Assembly: GCA_937973585.1 (NCBI GenBank)
Contig: CALJKN010000141.1
Coordinates: forward strand, 1-25,149
Origin: an uncultured Helicobacteraceae bacterium
Lineage (GTDB): Bacteria > Campylobacterota > Campylobacteria > Campylobacterales > UBA6016
Direction: 5' to 3'
Length of the DNA: 25,149 bases
Shown here: positions 16,002 to 23,049 of the stretch, piece after piece
How the letters are laid out: each line of letters starts with the position of its first letter
How positions within the stretch are numbered: position 1 is the stretch's first letter
Notes under the pieces: model-generated
What the model saw: the letters and a program-made list of their open reading frames with translations, nothing else
Told to the model about the DNA's origin: nothing
Database searches by the model: none
Program-made: the position numbers and the translations under genes

Positions 16002-17722
16002 AACGCCTGTCCAAAGCTAATATGAAATACCGGAGAGCGCTTCTCTTCTTTTAGCGGTACGCCGATGTCAAACCTTATGGGGCCGATTCCGGTATCGTAT
16101 CTGATTCCGCCCCCAACCGAATGTTTATATTCGCCGTTAAACATAACCGATTTTTCGTTTAGTAGCGTTGAGTCGGCAAACAGTACCCACCAGAGCGATT
16201 TTGTCGGTTTGTATCTACCCTCAACCGAATAATCTATGATAGAGTTACCCCCTACGTAGTTGCCGTTGTCGTCTTTTTTACCGAGTCTTCTGTATGAGTA
16301 TCCCCTGTTTGAGAGGCTCCCCCCGGCAAAATATCTTTTAAAAACCGGAATATCGTTTTTTTTGTAATCGTCTATAGTTCCGATATTCCCTTTTAGGGCA
16401 AATATAAAGTTTTTAAAGTAGGAATTTTCGTCAAAACTAAAGATTTTCCTCCCCTCCAGATTGCTTTTTAGGTAGCTAATCGTAGAGCCGAATAGCTGAT
16501 CCGAAAACTCTACGTTAAAGGCTACCATGTGCCCCTTTTTTGCATCTATCTGGGAATCTCTTTTTTCCAAAACATACTCGTATAGCGGGGCATTGATAAA
16601 AAACGTTTCGCTTTTTATATCCTTGCTCTCCTCCGAGGCATCGATTTTTCCGGATTCGGTCAAAAGCCCTATCCTGTGAGTTGTGGTTTTGTAAGGGATT
16701 TTTACTTTAAAAGTGTTTGATTTGAGTGTTTCGGTATATCCGTCGTATCTGGCCTTCTCCAGTTTGGCCAAATCCTCAAAATCAAATATATAGATGCCGG
16801 GAACGTCCAGCTTTGCTCCGATATTTTGTCTGATTTGGGATATTTCGGCTATCGCTTCAAACCGTTTGAGATTTCCGAAAAAGTTTTTATGCAGCCATCC
16901 GGCCTTTGCCCGAAATCCCTCGTCGGTATCGTATCCGACCCCTATTTTGTAGCTTTTTTGTTTCCCCATTGTCAGGTTGATATCCATCGGGACATCGTCG
17001 CCTTCACTACCGAGATCCGGTTTTATTACGACACTCTCAAAAACCCCTGCGGCGTATAGGTTTTTGTAGCTCTCTTCGACTTTTCTGATATCGTATCTTT
17101 GGCCTGATTTGAATTCGAGTTTTTTTAGGATGTGCTCTTTTTCGATATTTTCGAGCGGGTTTATCGATATTTGTGCAAAATTTGATTTTGTGAGATTTGA
17201 GACGTTAAAATCCAGTCTGGCTTCGTATTTTTCGATGTCTATATAGGCTTTTGCATCAAATTTTGTTTTTGGATATCCCTCTTCCAGAAGGTATCTTTTG
17301 ATGTTCTCTTTGCTCTTTACAAAACCGTCGGCATCAAAATAATCACCCTCTTTGAAAGCGATCATATTTTTGATATAAAAAGGGGAGTTTGCGTTTAGGA
17401 CAGATATTTTTATCCTCTCCCCTTCGTGTATGTCAAACACGGCCTTGTCGTTTTGCTCCAAGACGTTTACTGTCGATCCAAAAAACCCTTTTGACTCGTA
17501 AAAATCGGCTAGATTTTCACGTAGGCTCTCTACCGTATCCTTTGAAAATTCCGGTTTTTGTTTCCAAAATTTATAAATAGGGGGTTCTTCTACGCCTATT
17601 GCCTCTTTGAGCGTAAAACTACTAAAGGCATCATTGCCTTTAAATTCTAGTTTTTTGTATACAAAATCGTCGCCCAAAAGGGGTAAAAACAGTACAAAAA
17701 TAATCCAAAACGCTGTTCTCAT
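15998..17722 (-). CDS. tamA: TamA-like outer-membrane assembly factor (Omp85 family)
   Basis: A 574-residue Omp85 protein. A signal peptide covers about the first 17 residues (MRTAFWIIFVLFLPLLG). POTRA domains occupy roughly residues 20-255; three fit the length, as in TamA (BamA has five). The beta-barrel follows from about 260. Late in the barrel, GGSLSNRGYSYRRLG contains the RGY of the conserved lid-lock motif, and the protein ends GIGPIRFDIGVPL ... FHISFGQAF, with a terminal phenylalanine as in BAM substrates. It is first in the minus-strand block and overlaps tamB by 4 bases. Its ATG is 76 bases from the divergent Cache gene. BamA is excluded by the short POTRA region and the tamB neighbour. 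Confidence 0.9.
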   Translation of the reverse strand: MRTAFWIIFVLFLPLLGDDFVYKKLEFKGNDAFSSFTLKEAIGVEEPPIYKFWKQKPEFSKDTVESLRENLADFYESKGFFGSTVNVLEQNDKAVFDIHEGERIKISVLNANSPFYIKNMIAFKEGDYFDADGFVKSKENIKRYLLEEGYPKTKFDAKAYIDIEKYEARLDFNVSNLTKSNFAQISINPLENIEKEHILKKLEFKSGQRYDIRKVEESYKNLYAAGVFESVVIKPDLGSEGDDVPMDINLTMGKQKSYKIGVGYDTDEGFRAKAGWLHKNFFGNLKRFEAIAEISQIRQNIGAKLDVPGIYIFDFEDLAKLEKARYDGYTETLKSNTFKVKIPYKTTTHRIGLLTESGKIDASEESKDIKSETFFINAPLYEYVLEKRDSQIDAKKGHMVAFNVEFSDQLFGSTISYLKSNLEGRKIFSFDENSYFKNFIFALKGNIGTIDDYKKNDIPVFKRYFAGGSLSNRGYSYRRLGKKDDNGNYVGGNSIIDYSVEGRYKPTKSLWWVLFADSTLLNEKSVMFNGEYKHSVGGGIRYDTGIGPIRFDIGVPLKEEKRSPVFHISFGQAF

Positions 17723-17735
17723 CGACGCTCATTCT

Positions 17736-17798
17736 AACCGCTTTTTGGTTCATTTTAGCCTAAAAAGGTTTAAGCGGTTTGACCTATAATATATCCCA
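17736..17798. promoter_or_regulatory. Divergent promoter region between tamA and the Cache gene, with inverted repeat
   Basis: The 76-base gap holds a perfect TATAAT at 17785-17790 for the plus-strand Cache gene, only 8 bases before its ATG. A minus-strand TAAAAT (17752-17757) is a possible -10 for tamA. AACCGCTT (17736-17743) and AAGCGGTT (17772-17779) form a perfect 8-bp inverted repeat that brackets the tamA candidate and sits just upstream of the other. GGTT-type half-sites recur at 17747, 17768 and 17776. This layout suits an operator for the neighbouring response regulator, but that is an inference. Confidence 0.5.
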
Positions 17799-18878
17799 AT
17801 GGAAAAAATATACAAAACAAAAGTCTATAAAACCATCCTTTATTTCGGATTCGGCGCTATTTTTATAGTCGTATCGGCTCTACTGTTGGTGTATACGCAA
17901 AAAGTTGAAGTATACAAAACCGCAAAACTGGCCGACTCCATGAATGAGGCAGTTAGAGCTGAAAATAGGGCACAGATAGAGTCTTTGGCCTCACTATCTC
18001 TTGCAATCTCGCAAAACGGTGTTTTGGCAAAGGCGATAGAGGAGGGGGATAGAGAGGGGGCATTTGCCATCGTCGATAAGGTTTTATCGTCTTTTGAGGA
18101 TTACTCGTCAAAAGAGAGGCTGAGGGTTCAGATTCACGATAAAGATATGAAAGTCTTTATGAGGAGTTGGGATAAAAACGTTTACGGCGTTTCGTTGGAG
18201 GGCTTTAGAAAAGGGGTCTTGTATGTCAAAAATACGAAAAAAGCGTATGCGTCCGTGGAGCTAGGGAAAAAACTGAACTTTAAGGCCATAGCCCCGATCT
18301 TTTTCGAGGGGAGATATATCGGCTCTTTGGAGGTGATAAAAAACTTTGACGATGCCGTGGATACCTTCAAAAGACACAATGCGGCTTTGTTGGTTTTGAT
18401 GGATGAGAGTCATCTCAAAACAGCCGAATGGATGGTTGATTATCCGAGGCTAAACGGGTATGTGTTGTGTCATAAAAACTTTGATTCAAAACTCGTGGAA
18501 AAACTAAAAGGATACGATATAAACACCCTTGTCGGAGAGAAGGGTGCTATGTTGGACGGGTATTTTTTGTCGTTTGAGCCGCTTAGGGATATAGACGGTA
18601 AAAGGATAGGTTTTTTCGTTTTGGCAATCTCGGAAAAAAACGCCGATATAGCGATCCGCTCCTCAGATGATTCGTTGTCGTTGTTGCTTCCTGCCCCAAA
18701 AGAGGCGATTTTGTCAGGTTACAAGAGCAGACTCTCATCGGCAGATGCCGAGTTTAGGGAGAGGTACGAAAAAAGCGAAGAGAAGGCGGCAAAAGCCAAA
18801 AAAATGTCCAGAGAGGAGCTAGAGAGGGCTTTTGTGTACGGGGCAAATAGTGAGATAAAAACCGGAGAGGTGAGATGA
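17799..18878 (+). CDS. Membrane-anchored double-Cache sensor protein without output domain
   Basis: A 359-residue protein. One N-terminal membrane helix lies at about residues 13-31, and a large extracytoplasmic sensor covers about 35-285. HDKDMKVFMRSWDKNVYG and the following LNFKAIAPIFFEGRYIGSLEVI match the dCache_3-type double Cache domain of histidine kinases and chemoreceptors. The last 60 residues are charged and helical. I see no second membrane helix, HAMP, HisKA, HATPase or MCP signalling domain. The protein therefore seems to face the periplasm with no route of its own to the cytoplasm. It overlaps the response-regulator gene by ATGA. The start ATG has no ribosome site, and the -10 box ends 8 bases upstream, so the mRNA may be leaderless. 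Ligand and partner kinase are unknown. Confidence 0.82.
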   Translation: MEKIYKTKVYKTILYFGFGAIFIVVSALLLVYTQKVEVYKTAKLADSMNEAVRAENRAQIESLASLSLAISQNGVLAKAIEEGDREGAFAIVDKVLSSFEDYSSKERLRVQIHDKDMKVFMRSWDKNVYGVSLEGFRKGVLYVKNTKKAYASVELGKKLNFKAIAPIFFEGRYIGSLEVIKNFDDAVDTFKRHNAALLVLMDESHLKTAEWMVDYPRLNGYVLCHKNFDSKLVEKLKGYDINTLVGEKGAMLDGYFLSFEPLRDIDGKRIGFFVLAISEKNADIAIRSSDDSLSLLLPAPKEAILSGYKSRLSSADAEFRERYEKSEEKAAKAKKMSREELERAFVYGANSEIKTGEVR

Positions 18879-19534
18879 ATATACTGCTACTTGAAGATGA
18901 ATACACTCTGAGGATGAGTATAAAAGAGTATTTGGTTGAGTGCGGTTTTTTTGTGGATGACTACCGCAACGGCGAGGAGGCTTTGGATGCCGTATTTTCA
19001 AAGCGCTACGACATTTTGCTACTGGATATAAAAGTGCCCAAAAAAAACGGGATGGAGCTACTAAAAGAGATTAGGGGCTCCAAGATAGATACTCCGGTCA
19101 TTTTTATCAGCTCGATAACCGATGTAGACGAGCTTGAGAGGGGGTATGAGGCCGGATGTTGCGATTATGTCAGAAAGCCGTTTGAGCTAAAGGAGCTGTA
19201 TCTACGGATTATGCAGGCATTTAAGTCCAATATCCTAAAAAGTACGAGCAATACGATAGATTTGCCTCACGGGTTTTGTTTTGACGTAAAGAGGGGGGAG
19301 CTAAAAAAAGCAGGGGAGAGGGTAGTGCTTACAAAAAAAGAGGCTCTAATCATATCCCTGCTTGTTGAGAATATCGGAGATATCGTAACAATAGACGATT
19401 TTCAAAGCTATGTTTGGGGGGAGGATATAGACCCCACAAACATTAGAGTTCAGATTAATAACCTCAGAAAAAAGCTAGGCGACGAACTGGTTGCCAACGT
19501 CAGAGGTTTTGGGTATAAAATAGAGAAGCCCTAA
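18875..19534 (+). CDS. OmpR/PhoB-family response regulator
   Basis: A 219-residue two-domain regulator. The receiver (1-120) has the acidic pair E7/D8, the phospho-acceptor D51 (LLLDIKVP), the conserved hydroxyl in FISS (79-80) and K101 (RKPFELKEL). The C-terminal winged helix (about 130-219) ends with IRVQINNLRKKLGD and VRGFGYKIE, as in OmpR-type DNA-binding domains. All phosphorylation residues are intact, so it should be a working switch. No histidine kinase gene lies in the window; the coupled upstream partner has only a Cache sensor. Its likely targets include its own operon and perhaps the divergent tamAB-exporter block. A GGAGAGG ribosome site precedes the ATG. The stop overlaps the convergent P-type ATPase gene by 4 bases. 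Confidence 0.92.
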   Translation: MNILLLEDEYTLRMSIKEYLVECGFFVDDYRNGEEALDAVFSKRYDILLLDIKVPKKNGMELLKEIRGSKIDTPVIFISSITDVDELERGYEAGCCDYVRKPFELKELYLRIMQAFKSNILKSTSNTIDLPHGFCFDVKRGELKKAGERVVLTKKEALIISLLVENIGDIVTIDDFQSYVWGEDIDPTNIRVQINNLRKKLGDELVANVRGFGYKIEKP

Positions 19535-19549
19535 ATTTTTGTATTTAGG
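19530..19549. terminator. Possible bidirectional terminator at convergent gene ends
   Basis: CCTAAAT (19530-19536) and ATTTAGG (19543-19549) can pair as a 7-bp stem around a 6-base T-rich loop, right across the stop codons of the response regulator and the P-type ATPase. The stem is short and AT-rich, and no clear T-tract follows on either side, so termination here is only a possibility. Confidence 0.3.
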
Positions 19550-21504
19550 ATTCTTGCGGCGTTGAGGACGGCTATTAGCGCCACACCTACATCTCCAAAT
19601 ACCGCCTCCCACATCGTAGCGACTCCAAACGCCCCCATAACCATAATAATCCCTTTGACGCCTAGAGCAAATGCTATATTCTGCCAGACTATGATGTGCG
19701 TTTTTCGGGCGATTTTGACAGCCGATGATACCTTTGATATCTCGTCGTTCATGATGACGACATCGGCCGCTTCTATAGCGGCATCGCTACCGACCCCGCC
19801 CATAGCGATACCGATGTCGGCTCTGGCTAGCGACGGGGCATCATTGATGCCGTCCCCGACAAATATCGTTTTGCCTCCGTTTGCCGTTTTGGAGATGATT
19901 TGCTCCAATATTTCAACTTTTTGATGAGGTAGTAGTGAGGCGTATACATTGGTTATCCCAAGTTTTTGGGCTACAAGATTTGCACTCTCGCTATTATCTC
20001 CGGTTAGCATCGTTATATCGGTTATTCCGGCCTCTTTTAGGGTTTTTATCGTATTTACCGCATCTTCTCTTATCGTATCTTCAAGTGTTATCCATCCCGC
20101 ATATACGGAGTCTATCGCTATATATACCGTTGTCGTATCGGATTTTTTTTGCGGATGGGTTATGCCCTGTTCGGTTAGTAGTTTTTCGTTTCCGGCCAAA
20201 ACTACCTTACCCTCTATGACTGTTTTTACCCCGTATCCGGATAGCTCCTCGTGTGATGATATTTTTTTCTCGTCTATCGTTTTACCGAATGAGTTTTTAA
20301 TCCCTTGTGCTATCGGATGATTTGAGTAGTATTCGGCGTATGAGGCTAGCTCCAAAACCGTTTGTTCGTCAAATCCGTTTTCGGTATGGATACCGGTTAC
20401 CCCAAAGACCCCTTTTGTGAGCGTCCCCGTTTTGTCGAAAACAACGGTTTGGGCTTTGTTTAGCGCCTCTAAAAAATTTCCCCCTTTGACCAAAATACCG
20501 TTTTTAGAGGCACCCCCTATGCCGCCGAAAAATGCGAGAGGTATCGATACTACAAGGGCGCAAGGGCACGATACGACCAAAAATACCAAAGCCCTCCCAA
20601 ACCATTCCGACAAACTCTCAAGCCCGAAAAACAGAGGTGGGATAAAAGCCAAAGCGATAGCCGAAAACACGACAAAAGGTGTATAGTATTTGGCGAATCT
20701 AGTGATAAAATTCTCCGTTTTTGCTTTTTTAGAGCTTGCGTTTTGGACTAGATTTAGGATTTTTGAGACCGTCGATTCGCTAAACGGCTTTGTGGTTTTT
20801 ACCGTCAAAAGTCCGGTTTTGTTTATGGAGCCGGATAGTACCTCGTCCCCCTCTTTTATCTCTTTTGGGAGCGATTCGCCGGTTAGCGCCGATACGTCTA
20901 GTGTTGATTTTCCGGTTTGGACTATGCCGTCAAGCGGTACTTTCTCACCCGCTTTTATGACAATTAGTTCACCTACGGCTACATCTTCCGGTTTTACCGT
21001 TTCTGTTTTTTCGCCCCTAATCACATTGGCGTAGTCTGGACGTATATCCATCAAGGCCTCAATCGAGCGTCTACTTTTTGCGACGGCTAAATCCTGAAAA
21101 AACTCTCCGACCCTGAAAAATAGCATAACGGCAACCCCTTCCGGATACTCTCCGATAGCAAAAGCTCCGATTGTTGCTATGGACATCAAAAAGTTCTCGT
21201 CAAATACTTTCCCTTTGACTAGATTTTTTATAGCCGAAAACAGTATCTCCCACCCGACAAGTAGATACGCCGCCAAAAACACAAAAAGGGTCTCGGTCTT
21301 TGCCTCATCCATAAAAAGAGCCGCCGTAAATAACGCCGCCCCCGCCGCAAACATCGCTATGTCTTTTTTCTCTATTTCGCCGTGATGGTGATGGTCGTGA
21401 TCATGGTCATGGTGGTCATGGTCATGATGTTCGTCTTTGCATTTGATTGCTACCGTAGGCTCTATGGGCGCACATCTGGAGCAACATTTTGTATCGCCGC
21501 TCAT
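19531..21504 (-). CDS. zntA: Zn2+/Cd2+/Pb2+-exporting P1B-type ATPase
   Basis: A 657-residue heavy-metal pump. The N-terminus lacks a standard GMTCxxC ferredoxin-like domain; it has Cys residues 7, 8 and 11 and a run of alternating Asp and His at about residues 26-41, a likely metal-binding tail. Catalytic motifs in order: TGES 208-211, CPC 313-315 in a membrane helix, phosphorylated D357 in DKTGT, HP 395-396, TGDN 501-504 and GDGINDAP 550-557. The last helices carry NIAFALGVK and AVFGDVGVA, with the lysine and aspartate diagnostic of the P1B-2 (Zn/Cd/Pb) class. The ATG overlaps the stop of the ArsR-type repressor gene by 4 bases and has an AAGGAG site, so the two form a metal-inducible operon. 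Pump class is firm; the physiological metal is inferred. Confidence 0.93.
   Translation of the reverse strand: MSGDTKCCSRCAPIEPTVAIKCKDEHHDHDHHDHDHDHHHHGEIEKKDIAMFAAGAALFTAALFMDEAKTETLFVFLAAYLLVGWEILFSAIKNLVKGKVFDENFLMSIATIGAFAIGEYPEGVAVMLFFRVGEFFQDLAVAKSRRSIEALMDIRPDYANVIRGEKTETVKPEDVAVGELIVIKAGEKVPLDGIVQTGKSTLDVSALTGESLPKEIKEGDEVLSGSINKTGLLTVKTTKPFSESTVSKILNLVQNASSKKAKTENFITRFAKYYTPFVVFSAIALAFIPPLFFGLESLSEWFGRALVFLVVSCPCALVVSIPLAFFGGIGGASKNGILVKGGNFLEALNKAQTVVFDKTGTLTKGVFGVTGIHTENGFDEQTVLELASYAEYYSNHPIAQGIKNSFGKTIDEKKISSHEELSGYGVKTVIEGKVVLAGNEKLLTEQGITHPQKKSDTTTVYIAIDSVYAGWITLEDTIREDAVNTIKTLKEAGITDITMLTGDNSESANLVAQKLGITNVYASLLPHQKVEILEQIISKTANGGKTIFVGDGINDAPSLARADIGIAMGGVGSDAAIEAADVVIMNDEISKVSSAVKIARKTHIIVWQNIAFALGVKGIIMVMGAFGVATMWEAVFGDVGVALIAVLNAARILNTKI
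21382..21433. repeat. Low-complexity Asp/His-coding repeat within the P-type ATPase gene
   Basis: An imperfect hexamer repeat (ATGGTC-like units on the plus strand) encodes the Asp-His run near the N-terminus of the metal pump. It is likely to vary in length between strains. Confidence 0.7.
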
Positions 21505-21866
21505 ACTCTGCTCCTTGTTTCAAAAATATGTTCCAACCCCTGATCAAAAATATTTTTTATATGCTCGTCATCAAGAGAGTAAAAAACGGTTTTCCCGACT
21601 TTATTGTTTTTTACTAGTCTGGCCTGTTTGAGGATACGGAGCTGGTGGGATATTGCCGATTGGTTCATCCCAAGCAGTTTTGCGATATCGCAAACGCACA
21701 TTTCGCTCACAAATAAAGCCGATATGATTCTAACCCTCGTGGAGTCTCCAAAAACCTTGAAAAGCTCCGCCAAATCGTATAGTGTCTCCTCTGTAGGGAT
21801 ATTTGTCTTGACGGTTTCGATGAGATCATCATGGGTGATGAAGCAGTCGCAATTGTATTCTCCCAC
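21501..21866 (-). CDS. ArsR/SmtB-family metal-sensing repressor (CadC/ZiaR-like)
   Basis: A 121-residue winged-helix repressor of the ArsR/SmtB family; such proteins leave DNA when metal binds. Two sensor sites are visible. The alpha3N site: Cys6 and Cys8 at the N-terminus with Cys57 and Cys59 in MCVCD. The alpha5 site: Asp100, His102, His113 and Glu116, the exact spacing of SmtB D104/H106/H117/E120. CadC uses the first site and SmtB the second; ZiaR has both. The recognition helix is MNQSAISHQLRILK. The start is GTG at 21866, supported by AAAGGA 7 bases upstream. A 12-2-12 inverted repeat lies directly before that site, and the pump gene follows with a 4-base overlap. Autorepression lifted by Zn, Cd or Pb is the expected control. 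Confidence 0.92.
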   Translation of the reverse strand: MGEYNCDCFITHDDLIETVKTNIPTEETLYDLAELFKVFGDSTRVRIISALFVSEMCVCDIAKLLGMNQSAISHQLRILKQARLVKNNKVGKTVFYSLDDEHIKNIFDQGLEHIFETRSRV

Positions 21867-21884
21867 TCTCTAATCCTTTATATG

Positions 21885-21910
21885 AATATATGAACAGATA
21901 TTCATATATT
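21885..21910. promoter_or_regulatory. 12-2-12 operator for the ArsR/SmtB repressor
   Basis: Two 12-base arms (21885-21896 and 21899-21910) separated by GA form an inverted repeat with 11 of 12 pairs matching. Its core TGAACA-GA-TATTCA is of the kind bound by ArsR/SmtB proteins. It sits 5 bases from the repressor's AAAGGA ribosome site, where bound protein would block transcription of the repressor-pump operon. Confidence 0.82.
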
Positions 21911-22003
21911 ATTCCGTAAAAAGTTAGAGTTTGCTTAAAACAATAATTGCTCTCAAAAAATATATTTTTAATTATTGACCCATTTGATTAATTCTCAAAT
22001 TTC

Positions 22004-22086
22004 CGGCAGAGCCGTAAATTAGGTCTTCAGCAGACGACTCTCGCAACTAGTTGCTCTTTTGAGACCTCTGTTTAATCAGAGGTCTC
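22004..22086. other. Cluster of inverted repeats; long hairpin at the ogt 3' end
   Basis: The gap between the metal-resistance promoter and ogt contains four stem-forming units. They are CGGC/GCCG (22004-22014), GTCT/AGAC (22023-22035), a perfect palindrome GCAACTAGTTGC (22043-22054), and a perfect 10-bp stem GAGACCTCTG/CAGAGGTCTC with a 6-base loop (22061-22086) that includes the ogt stop codon. The long stem probably ends ogt transcription or protects its mRNA end, although no T-tract follows it on the minus strand. The rest could be an unrecognised structured RNA. No known riboswitch or tRNA is apparent. Confidence 0.5.
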
Positions 22087-22527
22087 TTCTAGTTTAAGTA
22101 AAAACTCTTTTCTCCATACGCCGCCAGCGTAGCCCCCTATGGAGCCGCCGGAGGTGATTACTCTGTGGCACGGTATGATGATTGATATTGGATTTTTGCC
22201 GTTGGCATTTGCTACCGCTCTGACGGCTTTTGGGTGGGCCAACATATCGGCCTCGACAGCGTATGAGACGGTTTTGCCGTAAGGTATTTGCCTGAGGGTC
22301 TCCCATACACGGAGCTGAAAAGGTGTTCCGAGAGGTTTTAGGGGGATTGTAAACTCCTTTCGGGTGCCGTCGAAATATTCGGATAGCTCTATCGCTAGAG
22401 TCTTTAGTATATGATTGTCGGTTGCTTGGTATCTGTCGTCGTCGCAAAAATCAAGAGAGAGGAGGGCGGAGTCATCGGCGCAAGCCAACATATCCCCGAT
22501 CGGTGTTTTAAGTGACAAAAAATCCAT
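22072..22527 (-). CDS. ogt: Methylated-DNA--protein-cysteine methyltransferase
   Basis: A 151-residue O6-alkylguanine DNA repair protein that transfers the alkyl group from DNA to its own cysteine in a suicide reaction. The active site is PCHRV with Cys120. Before it come the helix-turn-helix (QIPYGKTVSY) and the arginine-finger region (AVRAVANANGKNP), and after it GGYAGGVWRKEFLLKLE. The length fits Ogt-type proteins lacking the Ada N-terminal domain. The ATG at 22527 follows a GGGGG ribosome site. It is last in a minus-strand run with the GNAT and ABM genes. A strong hairpin spans its stop codon. Confidence 0.93.
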   Translation of the reverse strand: MDFLSLKTPIGDMLACADDSALLSLDFCDDDRYQATDNHILKTLAIELSEYFDGTRKEFTIPLKPLGTPFQLRVWETLRQIPYGKTVSYAVEADMLAHPKAVRAVANANGKNPISIIIPCHRVITSGGSIGGYAGGVWRKEFLLKLEETSD

Positions 22528-22560
22528 ATTTTCCCCCGTATGTTTTGTTTTTGAAATTTT

Positions 22561-23049
22561 TTAGTTTATCTCCATCGTATAGACCCCATACTCCACGCCA
22601 AATATATTCGGGGCGGCTTTTTTGTACTTAAAACCCATCCGTAGATACATTGCAAGGGCGGTCTGCATAATCTGGCTCGTGTGTAGGGCGACGGTTTGTG
22701 CTCCGTCTCTTTTTGCCCGTTTGATACACTCCTCGGTGAGCGCTTTGCCGATTCCCAGCCCTCTAGCTTTTGGCGTGACAACCAGCATACGGACGACTGC
22801 CCATTCAGGCTCAAAAAACTCCGCCTTTGGTTTGTGCGGCGCTACATATCCGACCGCCCCGACTATCTCATCGTCAATCTTTGCGACTATAATCTCAGAA
22901 CTATCGGCAAGAGATGGCATAGCGGCTATACGAGAGATGAAAACGTCCCAGTCGTCGTAAATATCTTTGTACTGCTCAAATGCCGATACGGCAAGCTTTG
23001 CCAGTTCATCACTATCTTGCGGCGAAAAATCTAAAACTTTAAAACCCAT
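22561..23049 (-). CDS. GNAT-family N-acetyltransferase
   Basis: A 162-residue acetyltransferase if started at ATG 23049; an in-frame TTG at 23061 would add four residues, but the ATG has a purine-rich GAGAGAGAG just before it. The acetyl-CoA loop is VVTPKARGLGIGKAL, with the Q/RxxGxG pattern at R-G-L-G-I-G. The preceding strand (EWAVVRMLVV) and the later AMYLRMGFKYKK are standard GNAT elements. The substrate (amino acid, antibiotic, polyamine or protein N-terminus) cannot be told. It overlaps the upstream ABM gene by 11 bases, so the two are co-translated. It lies 33 bases before ogt. Confidence 0.85.
   Translation of the reverse strand: MGFKVLDFSPQDSDELAKLAVSAFEQYKDIYDDWDVFISRIAAMPSLADSSEIIVAKIDDEIVGAVGYVAPHKPKAEFFEPEWAVVRMLVVTPKARGLGIGKALTEECIKRAKRDGAQTVALHTSQIMQTALAMYLRMGFKYKKAAPNIFGVEYGVYTMEIN

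Noticed and set aside
15998..17722. BamA instead of TamA
   Set aside because: The POTRA region is too short for five domains, and the overlapping downstream gene is a clear TamB.
21382..21433. Possible tandem-repeat or CRISPR-like array
   Set aside because: The repeat is a short hexamer in frame with the Asp/His-rich metal-binding tail of the pump; there are no spacers.
19531..21504. Long plus-strand open frames opposite the P-type ATPase, and similar ones opposite tamB, rpoN and the exporter genes
   Set aside because: They lie inside strongly supported genes on the other strand, lack ribosome sites and show no recognisable domain; they are shadows of coding bias.
22000..22090. tRNA or known riboswitch in the hairpin-rich gap
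   Set aside because: No T-loop sequence, CCA end or cloverleaf spacing, and no riboswitch core that I recognise.
22150..22180. Sigma-54 promoter (TGGCAC element)
   Set aside because: The matching GC-box is missing at the required distance, and the site lies inside ogt. No convincing -24/-12 pair was seen elsewhere in the window.
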